Positions 8,023-16,925 of a DNA stretch of 64,000 nucleotides are shown piece by piece. Numbering within the stretch: position 1 is the stretch's first letter; every line of letters begins with the position of its first letter. A program made the position numbers and the translations under genes. Under the pieces are notes generated by a model, which was given only the letters and a program-made list of their open reading frames with translations, was not told the DNA's origin and made no database searches. The stretch is from Salinisphaera sp052044135 (GTDB lineage Bacteria; Pseudomonadota; Gammaproteobacteria; Nevskiales; Salinisphaeraceae), in the NCBI RefSeq assembly GCF_052044135.1, contig NZ_JBQDYF010000001.1:310001-374000 (forward strand), given 5' to 3'.

Positions 8023-8061
8023 ATTAACCCGAAAAATCATCTATTTTTGTGCCGGGTTAAT
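8023..8061. repeat. Inverted repeat with nine-base perfect arms
   Basis: ATTAACCCG (8023-8031) and CGGGTTAAT (8053-8061) are perfectly complementary around a 21-base AT-rich centre that itself contains AAAAAT and ATTTTT. No T tract follows on either strand, so it is not a standard terminator; it could be a protein-binding site or a remnant. The 310 bases between the kinase gene and the oxidoreductase gene hold this repeat and the terminator, and no gene that I can support. Confidence 0.5.
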
Positions 8062-8197
8062 AACCGCTTGCCTGCGGCGAGGGGTGCGCCGTGCAGATTC
8101 GGTTTGCAACCCGCGCCGGGGCCGGGCCATGCGGTTGATCTGCCGTCGTGGCGCGCAGTGCCGGCCCGAGCGCGGCACGGGCCGGCGAGGGCAACAC

Positions 8198-9214
8198 TTA
8201 TGCCATGGCGGTCAGCACGAGCTTGCCCACGGTATGGCCTTGTTCGAGGCGTCGATGGGCTTCGGTGAGATTGTCTACATTCAATGGCCCGATCACGGCA
8301 CCGAGCGTGCTGCGGATGCGGCCCGAGTCGAGCAGCCCGGCGAGCTCGGCCAGGATTTCGCCGTGACGTTCCGGGTGATACCCGTGCAGCGCGCGGGCGA
8401 ACATGAACTCCCAGCAGAAGCTGGCGGCCTTGGATTGCAGCGCATTGATATCGACTGCCTGCTCGGTTTCGGCGATGGCGACGATCCGGCCCAGCGGGCG
8501 GATGGCTTCGACCATGTTCTGCCAGTGCACGCCGATATCATGGCAGTTGAAGATGTAGTCGACCGTGTCGTGGCCGGCGGCGCGCAGGGCCGGAACCAGT
8601 TCGTGGTGGTCGATGACCTCGTGGGCGCCCAGCGTGCGGCACCAGTCGGCCGATGCCACGCGCGACGCGGTTGCGATCACACTGATGCCGGTGAGTTGCC
8701 GGGCAAGCTGGATCACGCTGGAGCCCACGCCGCCGGCACCGTTGATCACGAGCAGCGTTTGTTCGCTGTGCGCGCCGGGGTCCGCGCGCAGCCCGAGCTT
8801 ATCGAACAACCCTTCCCAGGCGGTCAGCGCAGTCAGTGGCATGGCGGCGGCCTGTTCGTTGCTCAGGCGCTGTGGCGCATGGGCGACCAGCCGACTGTCG
8901 ACGAGTTGCTGCTCGGCATCGCAACCCGGCCGGTCGACCTGTCCGGCGTAATAGACCCGGTCGCCCACCTCGAAACCCGACGCCTCGTCGCCGGTGGCCT
9001 CGACCTTGCCGACGGCGTCCCAGCCGAGAATGGCCGGCTCGCCGAGATCGCCCAGCGCGCCGGCACGGACCTTGGTGTCGACCGGGTTCACGGCCAGGGC
9101 ATCGATCCGAACCCGCAGATCCAGGCCGGTCGGTTCCGCGATGGGGCGATCGATCGTCTCGAAGGCGCCGGGGGCGTTGATATCGGTTGCGCCGCGGGTG
9201 GCGATAGCTTTCAT
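8198..9214 (-). CDS. Zinc-type alcohol dehydrogenase-like oxidoreductase (MDR, quinone oxidoreductase-like)
   Basis: A 338-residue medium-chain reductase without the zinc-binding cysteine cluster, so it belongs with the quinone/enone reductase branch (resembling the TIGR02817 subfamily). The N-terminal domain opens MKAIATRGA and carries ALAVNPVDTKVRAG; the Rossmann fold shows INGAGGVGSSVIQLARQ for NADPH. It probably reduces a quinone or activated alkene with NADPH. A strong ribosome-binding site (AGGAG) precedes the ATG at 9214. It is a single gene; the convergent neighbour on its left is the two-component operon. Confidence 0.85.
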   Translation of the reverse strand: MKAIATRGATDINAPGAFETIDRPIAEPTGLDLRVRIDALAVNPVDTKVRAGALGDLGEPAILGWDAVGKVEATGDEASGFEVGDRVYYAGQVDRPGCDAEQQLVDSRLVAHAPQRLSNEQAAAMPLTALTAWEGLFDKLGLRADPGAHSEQTLLVINGAGGVGSSVIQLARQLTGISVIATASRVASADWCRTLGAHEVIDHHELVPALRAAGHDTVDYIFNCHDIGVHWQNMVEAIRPLGRIVAIAETEQAVDINALQSKAASFCWEFMFARALHGYHPERHGEILAELAGLLDSGRIRSTLGAVIGPLNVDNLTEAHRRLEQGHTVGKLVLTAMA

Positions 9215-9622
9215 GGCGTTGCTCCTGATTGAAAAGAGGCGCCGCGGATTGGGTCGATCATCGCCGCGGCGTTGGCGTCGTGCGTATGGCGGTGTATGGC
9301 GACGCCGGGAATGAATTGAAAGCCCGGGCGCTAGCGGCGTGCTCTGCCGATCCGGTCCGCCGCGGCGACGCCCGGGGCTGGCGCGACGCCGGTTGGCGCT
9401 TGGCGCGGACGCCGACGAAACGGCAACAGTCGCCAGCGGCCGAACGGAAAAATGACGAACGTTAGACCCGGCCCGTCACGGCCCGATTATTGTTGGCGGT
9501 AAACAAAAAGTCACGGATTCTCGTTAGTTTATCGTTATGGTCGTTATCTTCAGGGGGCGTTCCGGAGCCGGCGTCATGTCGTTTTATTTGCAGCATGCAT
9601 CGGATTTCGATATGGCCGGTTC
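9215..9622. other. Intergenic region upstream of the sulfotransferase gene
   Basis: About 400 bases between divergent genes. 9215-9470 is GC-rich and featureless apart from the ribosome-binding site of the oxidoreductase. From about 9480 to 9560 base composition drops sharply and GTTA repeats (GTTAGTTTATCGTTATGG) occur; the sulfotransferase promoter is probably here, but I cannot pick out convincing -35/-10 hexamers. Confidence 0.4.
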
Positions 9623-10450
9623 GTGAAAGCACAACTTTTGGCAGCTCTGGACCGCAGACCCAGGCGCGACGTGCGTTTCTGGGTGTCCCATGAACATCGC
9701 CTCGTTTTCCTGAGAATTCCAAAAAACGCGAGCAGCTACATGCGCGCGCTTTTCACCGCCAACCACCCGCTGGGGGCAGGGTTCGACGCGTCGGCGGAAT
9801 CCCCGCGCGGGTACCGGTTGCGCACAGGGATCAGAGACATTCCGGTTACCCGGAGAACGATTCATCGTGCCCGCCATTACAAGACATTCGTTGTCATTCG
9901 GGACCCCATGGCCCGTATCGTCAGCGGGTTTCTGGATCGTGTCGTCAAAAAAAGCACGGGCAACCCACCCGACGCGCCGCACCCTCGTTTTTATCGCGGC
10001 ATCAGCCGGTTCCACAACCGGGATATCAATCGGCGCACGATCACTTTTGAGCAATTTCTTGATTATGTGCTGGCCAAGCCGGATAAGCAGCGCAACAAGC
10101 ATTATCGCAGCCAGAGTCATTTTCTGGGGCGTCATCGCTTCGATTTCTATGGCTGTGTGGACAACTTGTCTGACACGCTCGCTTTCCTCCGGGAGCAGGG
10201 CATGGTCACGGACGGCTTCCACGTCGCGTCTTCAAAGAAAACGGCATATGCCGCGCCCGGCGCACACGCAATTGATTGTCCGGCACGGGCAACCGCCCGC
10301 GATCTGAATGGTTACGATCACTTTCCGGCCGTCGCCGATTTCTTCGATGGCTCTTCGCTCGATCGTTTCGTCGAGGCTTACCGTGCCGATATCCGGTTGT
10401 ACGTGCGTGCCCGCGGCATCGATATGCGCCAGCTGATCGATCGTTACTGA
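9623..10450 (+). CDS. Sulfotransferase family 2 protein
   Basis: A 275-residue cytoplasmic protein with the two PAPS-binding signatures of the family: the 5' phosphosulfate loop LVFLRIPKNASSYMR near residue 30 and the 3' phosphate region VVIRDPMARIVSGFLDRV near 92. It resembles the bacterial branch related to carbohydrate 2-O/6-O sulfotransferases (PF03567) and may sulfate a cell-surface glycan or lipid. The start is a GTG. No polysaccharide or PAPS-synthesis genes are near, and the flanks on both sides are AT-richer than the rest of the window, which suggests acquisition. The acceptor cannot be predicted. Confidence 0.8.
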   Translation: MKAQLLAALDRRPRRDVRFWVSHEHRLVFLRIPKNASSYMRALFTANHPLGAGFDASAESPRGYRLRTGIRDIPVTRRTIHRARHYKTFVVIRDPMARIVSGFLDRVVKKSTGNPPDAPHPRFYRGISRFHNRDINRRTITFEQFLDYVLAKPDKQRNKHYRSQSHFLGRHRFDFYGCVDNLSDTLAFLREQGMVTDGFHVASSKKTAYAAPGAHAIDCPARATARDLNGYDHFPAVADFFDGSSLDRFVEAYRADIRLYVRARGIDMRQLIDRY

Positions 10451-10886
10451 ATGCCGCGAGTTCGCGGTCGTGCCGTGCCAGATTCGTGGATTCCGCTGCT
10501 GAGCCCTGGATGTTGCGGCCGGGATCGCGGGATGAGCGAGGCGATTGCCGGTAACGGGCGATTATCCGGTTCGAAGGGTTATTCCGGCAGGACGAGTCGT
10601 CATGACTCGAATTATTGTATGTCCGCGCCCTTTCGATGCCACTTGAGAGCTGGATATCGCGGATCCATCAGTCGCAAGCTGTCCGGGCAACGTTTTCTGA
10701 AAATCATCCGTTTTATAAGTTTTTCGAAGGTCAGACTAATGGCGGATTGTTCGTGGATGGGCGTCAAATACAATTAAATGCAGTGGCTTATGCAGGCTTA
10801 ATGCGTAGATTTTCCGAAAATTAAAATTAAACAGATGCCGCTCAAGGCGGAATAACGCTGCGGCGGGCTATTGCTGGAGGATGGGC
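10451..10886. other. Intergenic region upstream of frcB
   Basis: About 435 bases between the sulfotransferase and frcB. It contains the doubtful 62-residue frame and an AT-rich end (10730-10850, including AAAATTAAAATTAAAC) that probably carries the frc promoter. I found no palindrome resembling the fruR-linked operators further downstream. Confidence 0.4.
10636..10824 (+). CDS. Possible small protein of unknown function (62 aa)
   Basis: An open frame from ATG 10636 (a TTG at 10615 would add seven residues) with a protein-like translation: MPLESWISRIHQSQ at the start, then FSENHPFYKFFEGQ and GLFVDGRQIQLN. Base and codon use are clearly AT-richer than the neighbours. There is no good ribosome-binding site, so it could also be the tail of a gene broken during transfer. 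I recognise no family. Confidence 0.3.
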   Translation: MPLESWISRIHQSQAVRATFSENHPFYKFFEGQTNGGLFVDGRQIQLNAVAYAGLMRRFSEN

Positions 10887-11918
10887 ATGAAAATATCGTG
10901 GTCTAAATGCATTTTGGTATCTCTCGTTGTCGGCGGTGCGTTGATGAGCGCGCCGGCCTTCGCCAAGGACGTCAGCGCCTGTTTGATTACCAAGACCGAT
11001 AGCAACCCCTATTTTGTCACCATGAGAAAAGGCGCGCTCAAGGAGGCGAAGAAACTCGGCGTCCACCTCAAGACCTACGCGGGCAAGTACGACGGCGATA
11101 ATCAGTCTCAGGTGAGCGCGATCGAAGACTGCATGGCCGATGGGGTCGACGGCATTTTGATCACGGCCTCGGCGCCCAGTGCGATTGTTCCCACGGTACA
11201 AAAAGCGCGCAAGGCCGGGATCATGGTGATTGCGCTCGATACGACGCTGCAGCCGGCCAGTGCGGCCGACGCCACGTTTGCGACCGACAACTTCGAGGCC
11301 GGCAAGCTCGACGGCGAGTGGGCGAAGAAGCACCTCGGCAAGACCAAGGCCCATATCGCTTTTCTGGATCTTGCCACGAGCCAGCCGTCGGTCGGTGTCC
11401 AGCGTGATCAGGGTTTCATGAAGGGTTTCGGTATCGACATCAAGAACCCGAACAAATGGGGTGATGAAAACGATCCGCGCATCGTCGGGCATGCGGTCAC
11501 CGGCGGCGCCCAGGATGGCGGACGCAAGGCGATGGAGAATCTGCTGCAGAAGAGTCCGGACATCAACCTGGTCTATGCCATCAACGAGCCGGCGGCCGAG
11601 GGCGCCTACCAGGCATTGAAGTCGGTCGGGATGCAGAACCGGGTCACGATCGTGGCCATCGATGGCAGTTGCAACGGTGTCCAGGATGTCCAGCAGGGCG
11701 TGATCGCAGCCGACGCCCAGCAGTTCCCGCTGCGGATGGCCAAGCGAGGCATCAAGGCCGTCAAGACCTATGTGGATAGCGGCAAGAAGCCCAGCACCAG
11801 TGCCGGGCTCGACTTCACCAATACCGGCGTTCATCTGATCACCGATGACCCGGTCAAGGGCGTCAAGTCGTACAGCACGAAATCCGGCATGAAGACATGC
11901 TGGGGCAAGCTCCAGTAG
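10887..11918 (+). CDS. frcB: Fructose-type ABC transporter, periplasmic substrate-binding protein
   Basis: About 343 residues: a signal peptide ending SAPAFAKD, then a periplasmic binding protein of the ribose/galactose class (Peripla_BP_4). Recognisable family segments are TKTDSNPYFVTMRKGA, VDGILITASAP and AINEPAAEGAYQAL. I take the second ATG (10887) as start because GGAGG at 10876-10880 lies six bases before it; the ATG at 10881 abuts the Shine-Dalgarno sequence. With the permease and the FrcA-like ATPase downstream it most resembles the Sinorhizobium FrcBCA importer, which takes up fructose, ribose and mannose. The exact sugar here is inferred from that resemblance. Confidence 0.88.
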   Translation: MKISWSKCILVSLVVGGALMSAPAFAKDVSACLITKTDSNPYFVTMRKGALKEAKKLGVHLKTYAGKYDGDNQSQVSAIEDCMADGVDGILITASAPSAIVPTVQKARKAGIMVIALDTTLQPASAADATFATDNFEAGKLDGEWAKKHLGKTKAHIAFLDLATSQPSVGVQRDQGFMKGFGIDIKNPNKWGDENDPRIVGHAVTGGAQDGGRKAMENLLQKSPDINLVYAINEPAAEGAYQALKSVGMQNRVTIVAIDGSCNGVQDVQQGVIAADAQQFPLRMAKRGIKAVKTYVDSGKKPSTSAGLDFTNTGVHLITDDPVKGVKSYSTKSGMKTCWGKLQ

Positions 11919-12072
11919 ACCGGCCCGCCGGTCGATCGGTGGTGGTGGGCGCGTTGCCAGCCATGCCGGTCGACCCCGGTCTGCCGGCCAATCCTGTCGG
12001 CACTGATTTCATGCCGTCGCCGACCGGACGGCGGTATGACAGGCCTGTCTTGTTGGTTTCGTGGAGATTCGC

Positions 12073-13101
12073 ATGAACAACGCCACCGAAGCGCCTGCAT
12101 CCGGAGAACAACACCAGGGGCCGTTGCGCCGGGTGCAGCATTTTCTGCATGGCAATCCGGCGGCCGTGCCGATCATCGTCGTGATCCTGTCGGTTATCTT
12201 CTTCTCGATAGCGGTCGGCTCGAGGTTCTATTCGGCCTTCGCGCTGACGTTGATTCTCCAACAGGTGGCGATCACCGGTATCGTGGGCGCCGGCGAGACG
12301 CTGATCATCCTGACGGCCGGCATCGATCTGTCGGTGGGCGCCATCATGGTGCTGAGCTCGGTGGTGATGGGCCAGTTCGCCATGCATTACGGCGTGCCCG
12401 GGTTCGTCGCCGTGCTCGCCGGGTTGGGTGTGGGCGGCATCTGCGGCCTGTTGAGCGGCCTGCTGGTATCAGTCGTGAAGTTGCCGCCGTTTATCGTCAC
12501 CCTCGGCGCCTGGTCGGTCTATGGCGCGACGACCTACATCTATTCGGGTAACGAAACGGTACGCAGTCAGGATATCGACCGGGTGGCGCCGATCCTGCAT
12601 TTGCTGGGCAACTCCTTCCGGATTGGCAACGCGGTGTTCACCTATGGCGTGGTGCTGATGGTAGCGCTGGCACTGGCGCTGTGGTTTGCGCTGAATCACA
12701 CGGCCTGGGGGCGCCATGTCTACGCGGTCGGCGACGACAAGGACGCCGCGCTTCTGGCCGGCATCCGCACCGGCCGTGTTCTGGTCTCGGTGTATGTGGT
12801 GGCCGGTGTGATCTGCGGCCTCGCCGGCTGGACGCTGATCGGACGCATCGGGGCCATATCGCCGCAGGCCGGGCAGATGGAAAACATCGAGGCCATCACG
12901 GCGGTGGTGATTGGCGGCACGTCGCTGTTCGGCGGGCGCGGCTCGATTATCGGCACCTTGTTCGGCGCGTTGATCGTGGGCGTGTTTTCGCTCGGTCTTC
13001 GCCTGCTCGGCACGGACCCGCAATGGACCCAGCTGGCCGTCGGCGCGCTGATCATCATCGCGGTAACCACCGACCAGTGGATCAGGAAGATTTCGGCATG
13101 A
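12073..13101 (+). CDS. frcC: Fructose-type ABC transporter, permease
   Basis: A 342-residue integral membrane permease of the ribose/xylose class (BPD_transp_2) with eight to ten hydrophobic helices. The conserved GAGETLIILTAGIDLSVGAI block near residue 70-90 and the GGTSLFGGRGSIIGTLFGAL block near 280 are typical of RbsC/FrcC proteins. ATG 12073 is preceded by GTGGAG at 12061-12066, which I prefer over the GTG at 12061. The stop overlaps the ATG of the ATPase gene (ATGA), indicating translational coupling. It forms the membrane channel for the sugar delivered by FrcB. Confidence 0.9.
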   Translation: MNNATEAPASGEQHQGPLRRVQHFLHGNPAAVPIIVVILSVIFFSIAVGSRFYSAFALTLILQQVAITGIVGAGETLIILTAGIDLSVGAIMVLSSVVMGQFAMHYGVPGFVAVLAGLGVGGICGLLSGLLVSVVKLPPFIVTLGAWSVYGATTYIYSGNETVRSQDIDRVAPILHLLGNSFRIGNAVFTYGVVLMVALALALWFALNHTAWGRHVYAVGDDKDAALLAGIRTGRVLVSVYVVAGVICGLAGWTLIGRIGAISPQAGQMENIEAITAVVIGGTSLFGGRGSIIGTLFGALIVGVFSLGLRLLGTDPQWTQLAVGALIIIAVTTDQWIRKISA

Positions 13102-13886
13102 ATACAGACACCCAACCCATCCTCTCCGGCCGGGGACTGACCAAACGCTATGGCCGGGTCACGGCGCTTGATAATGCCGATTTCGATCTCTACCCGGGCG
13201 AGGTTCTGGGTGTGATCGGTGACAATGGCGCGGGCAAATCGACTTTGATCAAGGCCATATCCGGGGCGGTGGTGCCCGATGCCGGCGAGATACGGCTCAA
13301 CGGCACGCCGGTGCAGTTCGCTTCGCCCATGAACGCGCGCGATGCCGGTATCGAGACCGTGTACCAGACGCTCGCGTTGTCGCCGGCACTGTCGATCACG
13401 GATAACATGTTTCTCGGCCGGGAAATACGCCGGAAGGGTATTCTCGGGTCGCTGTTCCGGATGCTGGACCGGCCGGCGATGGAAGACTTCGCGCGGGAAA
13501 AACTGTCGGAACTGGGCTTGCTGACGATCCAGAACATCAGCCAGGCGGTCGAAACACTGTCGGGCGGCCAGCGCCAGGGCGTGGCCGTGGCGCGCGCGGC
13601 GGCCTTTGCCGCCAAGGTCATCATCATGGACGAGCCGACCGCGGCGCTCGGCGTGAAGGAGTCCGGCCTGGTGCTCGAGTTGATCCGCGACGTGAAGAAA
13701 CGCGGCCTGCCGATTGTGCTGATCTCGCACAACATGCCGCATGTATTCGAGGTGGCCGACCGGGTCCACATCCACCGTCTGGGACGGCGCGTCGCGGTGG
13801 TCGACCCGAGGACCATGTCGCCGTCCGATGCCGTCGCGATCATGACCGGCGCCAAGGAACCGCCGGCCGAGGACGTGGCGGCCTGA
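13098..13886 (+). CDS. frcA: Fructose-type ABC transporter, ATP-binding protein
   Basis: A 262-residue protein with one nucleotide-binding domain: Walker A GDNGAGKST, signature LSGGQRQGVAVAR, Walker B VIIMDEPTAALG, and H-loop LISHNM. Ribose and xylose systems normally have two fused domains, whereas FrcA has one, so this length supports the frc assignment. The segments VYQTLALSPAL and HVFEVADRVHIHRLGRR closely resemble FrcA as I know it from rhizobia. It starts within the frcC stop codon and ends the operon. Confidence 0.9.
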   Translation: MNTDTQPILSGRGLTKRYGRVTALDNADFDLYPGEVLGVIGDNGAGKSTLIKAISGAVVPDAGEIRLNGTPVQFASPMNARDAGIETVYQTLALSPALSITDNMFLGREIRRKGILGSLFRMLDRPAMEDFAREKLSELGLLTIQNISQAVETLSGGQRQGVAVARAAAFAAKVIIMDEPTAALGVKESGLVLELIRDVKKRGLPIVLISHNMPHVFEVADRVHIHRLGRRVAVVDPRTMSPSDAVAIMTGAKEPPAEDVAA

Positions 13887-14436
13887 CGCCCGTGCCGCGC
13901 CCGAGCCGTAGCCCCAATATTGCACGCCAGTCTTGATGCCAATACAGCCGCTTGGCTCCGCGGCCGAGTGGCGCCCTTGCCGGCAAACACAGGCGAAAAA
14001 GAGCTCGATGCGCAGAAGGTGGGGCGCCGCTTCTCAACGCTCAGGATTTGCCCCGTGCCGGGGTAGCACTCCGGTTGCTTTTCACCCGGATTTGGACTCG
14101 GGCGACGACGGGAAGCGGCAGCTCCCGCCGAGCTAGTGGCTTGGCCGGTGCCCCGGGGGGGGGCGGAACACGACAGTGGCGTTTGCCGCGGATTCATACG
14201 GGGCGTTTTTTGCCCCACCGAGCCGCTGCGTTGACCGCTGAAGCGGCGACCGGCGGCTACGGTTCATGGTGGCTCGATTCGCGATCTTTGGGCACGGAAC
14301 TTGCTGCTCTTTTGTTATTGAGCGGTTCCGCGACCTTTTGCTGATAGCGGTATGGAGGTCGCACCCAGCACGATGCGTGAAAGAATGTTCATAGGTCGGC
14401 GCGCCGGACCGCATAGCCTTTTGGGGGTTGAATATA
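13887..14436. other. Intergenic region between the two ABC transporter operons
   Basis: About 550 bases without a supported gene. It includes a run of nine G (about 14155-14164) and a small hairpin GGGGC-GTTTTTT-GCCCC at 14200-14216 that has its T run inside the loop, so it is not a normal terminator. AT content rises towards 14300-14440, where the promoter of the amino-acid transporter operon is expected. TATAAT occurs at 14433-14438 but overlaps the start codon and is not a credible -10 for this gene. Confidence 0.4.
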
Positions 14437-15189
14437 ATGACGACTGACGCAGGTCAGCCGATTGTCAGTTTCCGCGATGTACATAAATCGTTCGCGCGTA
14501 CCGAGGTGCTCAAGGGGATTTCGCTCGACGTCGAGCGTGGCGAGGTGGTGTGCATCATCGGGCCGTCCGGGTCGGGCAAGTCGACCGCCTTGCGTTGCAT
14601 CAACGGGTTGATTCCGATCGACCAGGGCCGTATCCGGGTCGGCGATTTCGATGTCGATCGGTTGCGCAGCGACAAGAACAAGATCGCGCTGCGCAAAGTG
14701 GTGTCCATCGTGTTCCAGCAGTACAACCTGTTCCCGCACAAGACGGCGCTGGAAAACATCATGATGGCGCCGATTCAGGTGCTGGGGGAAGACCGGTCGG
14801 AGGTCGAGGCGCGGGCTCGTGCCTTGCTGAAGAAGGTAGGGCTCGATGGGCGCGAGAAACATTATCCCGGCGAGTTATCGGGTGGCCAGCAACAGCGTGT
14901 GGCAATCGCGCGGGCGTTGGCAATGCGTCCGGAAGTCATGCTGTTCGACGAAGTGACCGCCGCACTGGATCCGGAAACGGTCAAGGGCGTGCTGGAGACC
15001 ATTCGCGAGCTGGCCGCCGAAGGCATGACCTGCATTTTGGTCACCCATGAGATGGGCTTTGCCCGGGAAGTGGCCAACCATGTTTATTTCACCGACGGCG
15101 GCGTGATTGTCGAGCACGGCCCGCCGGCCGAGTTGTTGAGCAACCCACGGGAAAAACGTACGCAGGCCTTTCTTTCCCAGGTCCTGTAA
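14437..15189 (+). CDS. Polar amino-acid ABC transporter, ATP-binding protein
   Basis: A 250-residue ATPase of the GlnQ/HisP class. Walker A is GPSGSGKSTALRCINGL, the Q-loop FQQYNLFPHKTALENIMMAP, the signature ELSGGQQQRVAIARAL, and Walker B VMLFDEVTAALDPE, with valine where most members have proline. The H-loop is LVTHEMGFAREVA. ATG 14437 is preceded by GGGGG at 14423-14427; a TTG three codons earlier is less likely. It heads an operon with a binding protein, two permeases and an FAD oxidase, so it energises uptake of the substrate that the oxidase then degrades. Confidence 0.92.
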   Translation: MTTDAGQPIVSFRDVHKSFARTEVLKGISLDVERGEVVCIIGPSGSGKSTALRCINGLIPIDQGRIRVGDFDVDRLRSDKNKIALRKVVSIVFQQYNLFPHKTALENIMMAPIQVLGEDRSEVEARARALLKKVGLDGREKHYPGELSGGQQQRVAIARALAMRPEVMLFDEVTAALDPETVKGVLETIRELAAEGMTCILVTHEMGFAREVANHVYFTDGGVIVEHGPPAELLSNPREKRTQAFLSQVL

Positions 15190-15260
15190 CGAGCCACAGA
15201 ACGAATTTTACAAATGGCGCGAAGTCGCGCTTCGTCCAGTCCATGAAGGGGGATTATCCG

Positions 15261-16106
15261 ATGCACAAGCCGATTCAGACTCGTTTACGCAAGTTTCGCT
15301 TGCTGGTTCAGGCCGCTATGGTGGCCAGCCTGGCCGTTGGGGTGTTCACGGCGGCGCAGGCCGATACGCTGGGCGACATCAAATCGCGCGGAAAGCTCAT
15401 TGTGGGTGTGAAGGCCGATTACAAGCCGTTCGGCTATGTGGATGCGAACGGCCACAACGTGGGCCTGGAGATCGACATCGCCCATTACCTGGCGCTCAAG
15501 ATGCTGGGTAGCCCGGATGACGTGCAACTGGTGCCGGTCACGGCCTCCAATCGCATCGAATATCTGCGCCAGGGCCGGATCGATCTCACCCTGGCCACGA
15601 TGTCCGACACGCCAAAACGCCAGAAGGTGATCGATTTCTCGCGCGACTACTACGCCTCCGGCACCGCGCTGATGACGCGCAAGCAGGCGAACATCCATTC
15701 CTGGGCCGACGCCAAGGGCAAGAAGGTCTGCGGCATCCAGGGCTCGTTCTACAACACCGAGCTCAGCAAACGCGGTATTCAGATGGTCAATTATCCGTCG
15801 ACCGCCGAAGTCTACAAGGCGCTCAAGGATCATCGCTGCATCGGTTTTGCCTATGACGATTCGGCGCTGGTCGGCAAGCTGCTCGACCCCGCCTGGGGCA
15901 AGAACTGGCATATCGCTACGCCGGCTATTCTGGAAACCCCATGGGGGATCGGCATCCGCAAGGGCGAGGACTCGCTCAAGAAAGAGGTCGACGGCATCGT
16001 GAAAGAGATGGAGGGCTCCGGCTATATTTATGCGCTGCAGACCAAATGGGGTATTCCGCATACCGCCTACGTCAAGAATGCGATGCAGCAAGCCCGGGGC
16101 AGTTGA
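15261..16106 (+). CDS. Polar amino-acid ABC transporter, periplasmic binding protein
   Basis: About 281 residues: a signal peptide ending TAAQAD, then an SBP_bac_3 domain (KLIVGVKADYKPFGYVD, LEIDIAHYLA, GRIDLTLATMSDTPKR, WGIGIRKGED). I use the ATG at 15261 because AAGGGGGA lies seven bases before it; an ATG at 15243 would place that signal inside the gene. Two cysteines (KKVCGIQG and HRCIGFAY) may form a disulfide in the second lobe, as in related binding proteins. The ligand is unknown; the linked oxidase suggests an N-methylated or secondary amino acid. Confidence 0.9.
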   Translation: MHKPIQTRLRKFRLLVQAAMVASLAVGVFTAAQADTLGDIKSRGKLIVGVKADYKPFGYVDANGHNVGLEIDIAHYLALKMLGSPDDVQLVPVTASNRIEYLRQGRIDLTLATMSDTPKRQKVIDFSRDYYASGTALMTRKQANIHSWADAKGKKVCGIQGSFYNTELSKRGIQMVNYPSTAEVYKALKDHRCIGFAYDDSALVGKLLDPAWGKNWHIATPAILETPWGIGIRKGEDSLKKEVDGIVKEMEGSGYIYALQTKWGIPHTAYVKNAMQQARGS

Positions 16107-16205
16107 TCAGCCGCCACTAATCACGTCTCTGGCCACGACAGGCGTCGTGCACAGCTCCAGAACAAGCGCCGGCCTCGGTGCCGGCGCGTCCTCGACGGGT
16201 TTTTC

Positions 16206-16925
16206 ATGATCTTCGGATTGTCGTTTACCTGGCTCGAGAATCCCCTGTACCAGCAATGGCTACTGCAGGGGCTCGAGAACACCCTGCTGTTGTCGGTGTC
16301 GTGCATCGTGGCGTCGATGATCATCGGCGTTGTCGGTGCGTGGCTACAGGGTTCGCGCTTCGGGCTCGTACGTCAGGCCGTGGCGGTGTACGTGCAGATT
16401 TTCCGCAACACGCCGCCCCTGGTGCAGCTGTTCTTCTTCTTTTTCGTATTGGCCGGGTTGCAGCCGCATGTGTTCGATCCCGCCACAGGCGGCATGCGGC
16501 CGCTGCTGGGGCCGTTCGGCACCTCGGTGTTCGCCCTCAGTCTGTTTGCCGGCGCCTTCAACGTGGAAATATTCCGTTCCGGTATCGAAGCCGTGCCGGA
16601 CACCCTCGATGAAGCCGCTGAAAGCCTTGGATATTCGCGCCGCAAGCGCTATCTGGCGATTACGCTGCCGCTGGCGTTTCGCATCGCCATGCCGGCGCTG
16701 AACAACAACCTCATCAATCTGATCAAGACGACCGCCGAAGCTTCGGCAATCGCGACCCCCGAGTTGCTCTACTACGCCGGTCAGATCTATTCCGATAACT
16801 TCCGCACGCTGGAAGTGATGATGTTCATCTGGGCCGTCTATATCGTGATCATTGCCATCTTCCTCGGCGGCATGCGTCTGCTGGAACGGCGACTGAGAAT
16901 CCCCGGCTATGGCGACGCAAGCTAA
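16206..16925 (+). CDS. Polar amino-acid ABC transporter, permease 1
   Basis: A 239-residue HisM/GlnP-type permease with five hydrophobic helices. The loop EAAESLGYSRRKRYLAITLP (about 138-157) is the EAA motif that docks onto the ATPase, and QIFRNTPPLVQLFFF marks the family. It lies about 100 bases after the binding-protein gene and overlaps the second permease gene by 17 bases. Confidence 0.92.
   Translation: MIFGLSFTWLENPLYQQWLLQGLENTLLLSVSCIVASMIIGVVGAWLQGSRFGLVRQAVAVYVQIFRNTPPLVQLFFFFFVLAGLQPHVFDPATGGMRPLLGPFGTSVFALSLFAGAFNVEIFRSGIEAVPDTLDEAAESLGYSRRKRYLAITLPLAFRIAMPALNNNLINLIKTTAEASAIATPELLYYAGQIYSDNFRTLEVMMFIWAVYIVIIAIFLGGMRLLERRLRIPGYGDAS

Noticed and set aside
12720..13925. 401-codon minus-strand frame across frcC and frcA
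   Set aside because: It runs across two well-defined genes and has no domain.
14433..14438. TATAAT directly at the start of the amino-acid ABC ATPase gene
   Set aside because: It overlaps the start codon, so a transcript from it would be leaderless or lack the ATG, and no -35 element is seen at the right distance.
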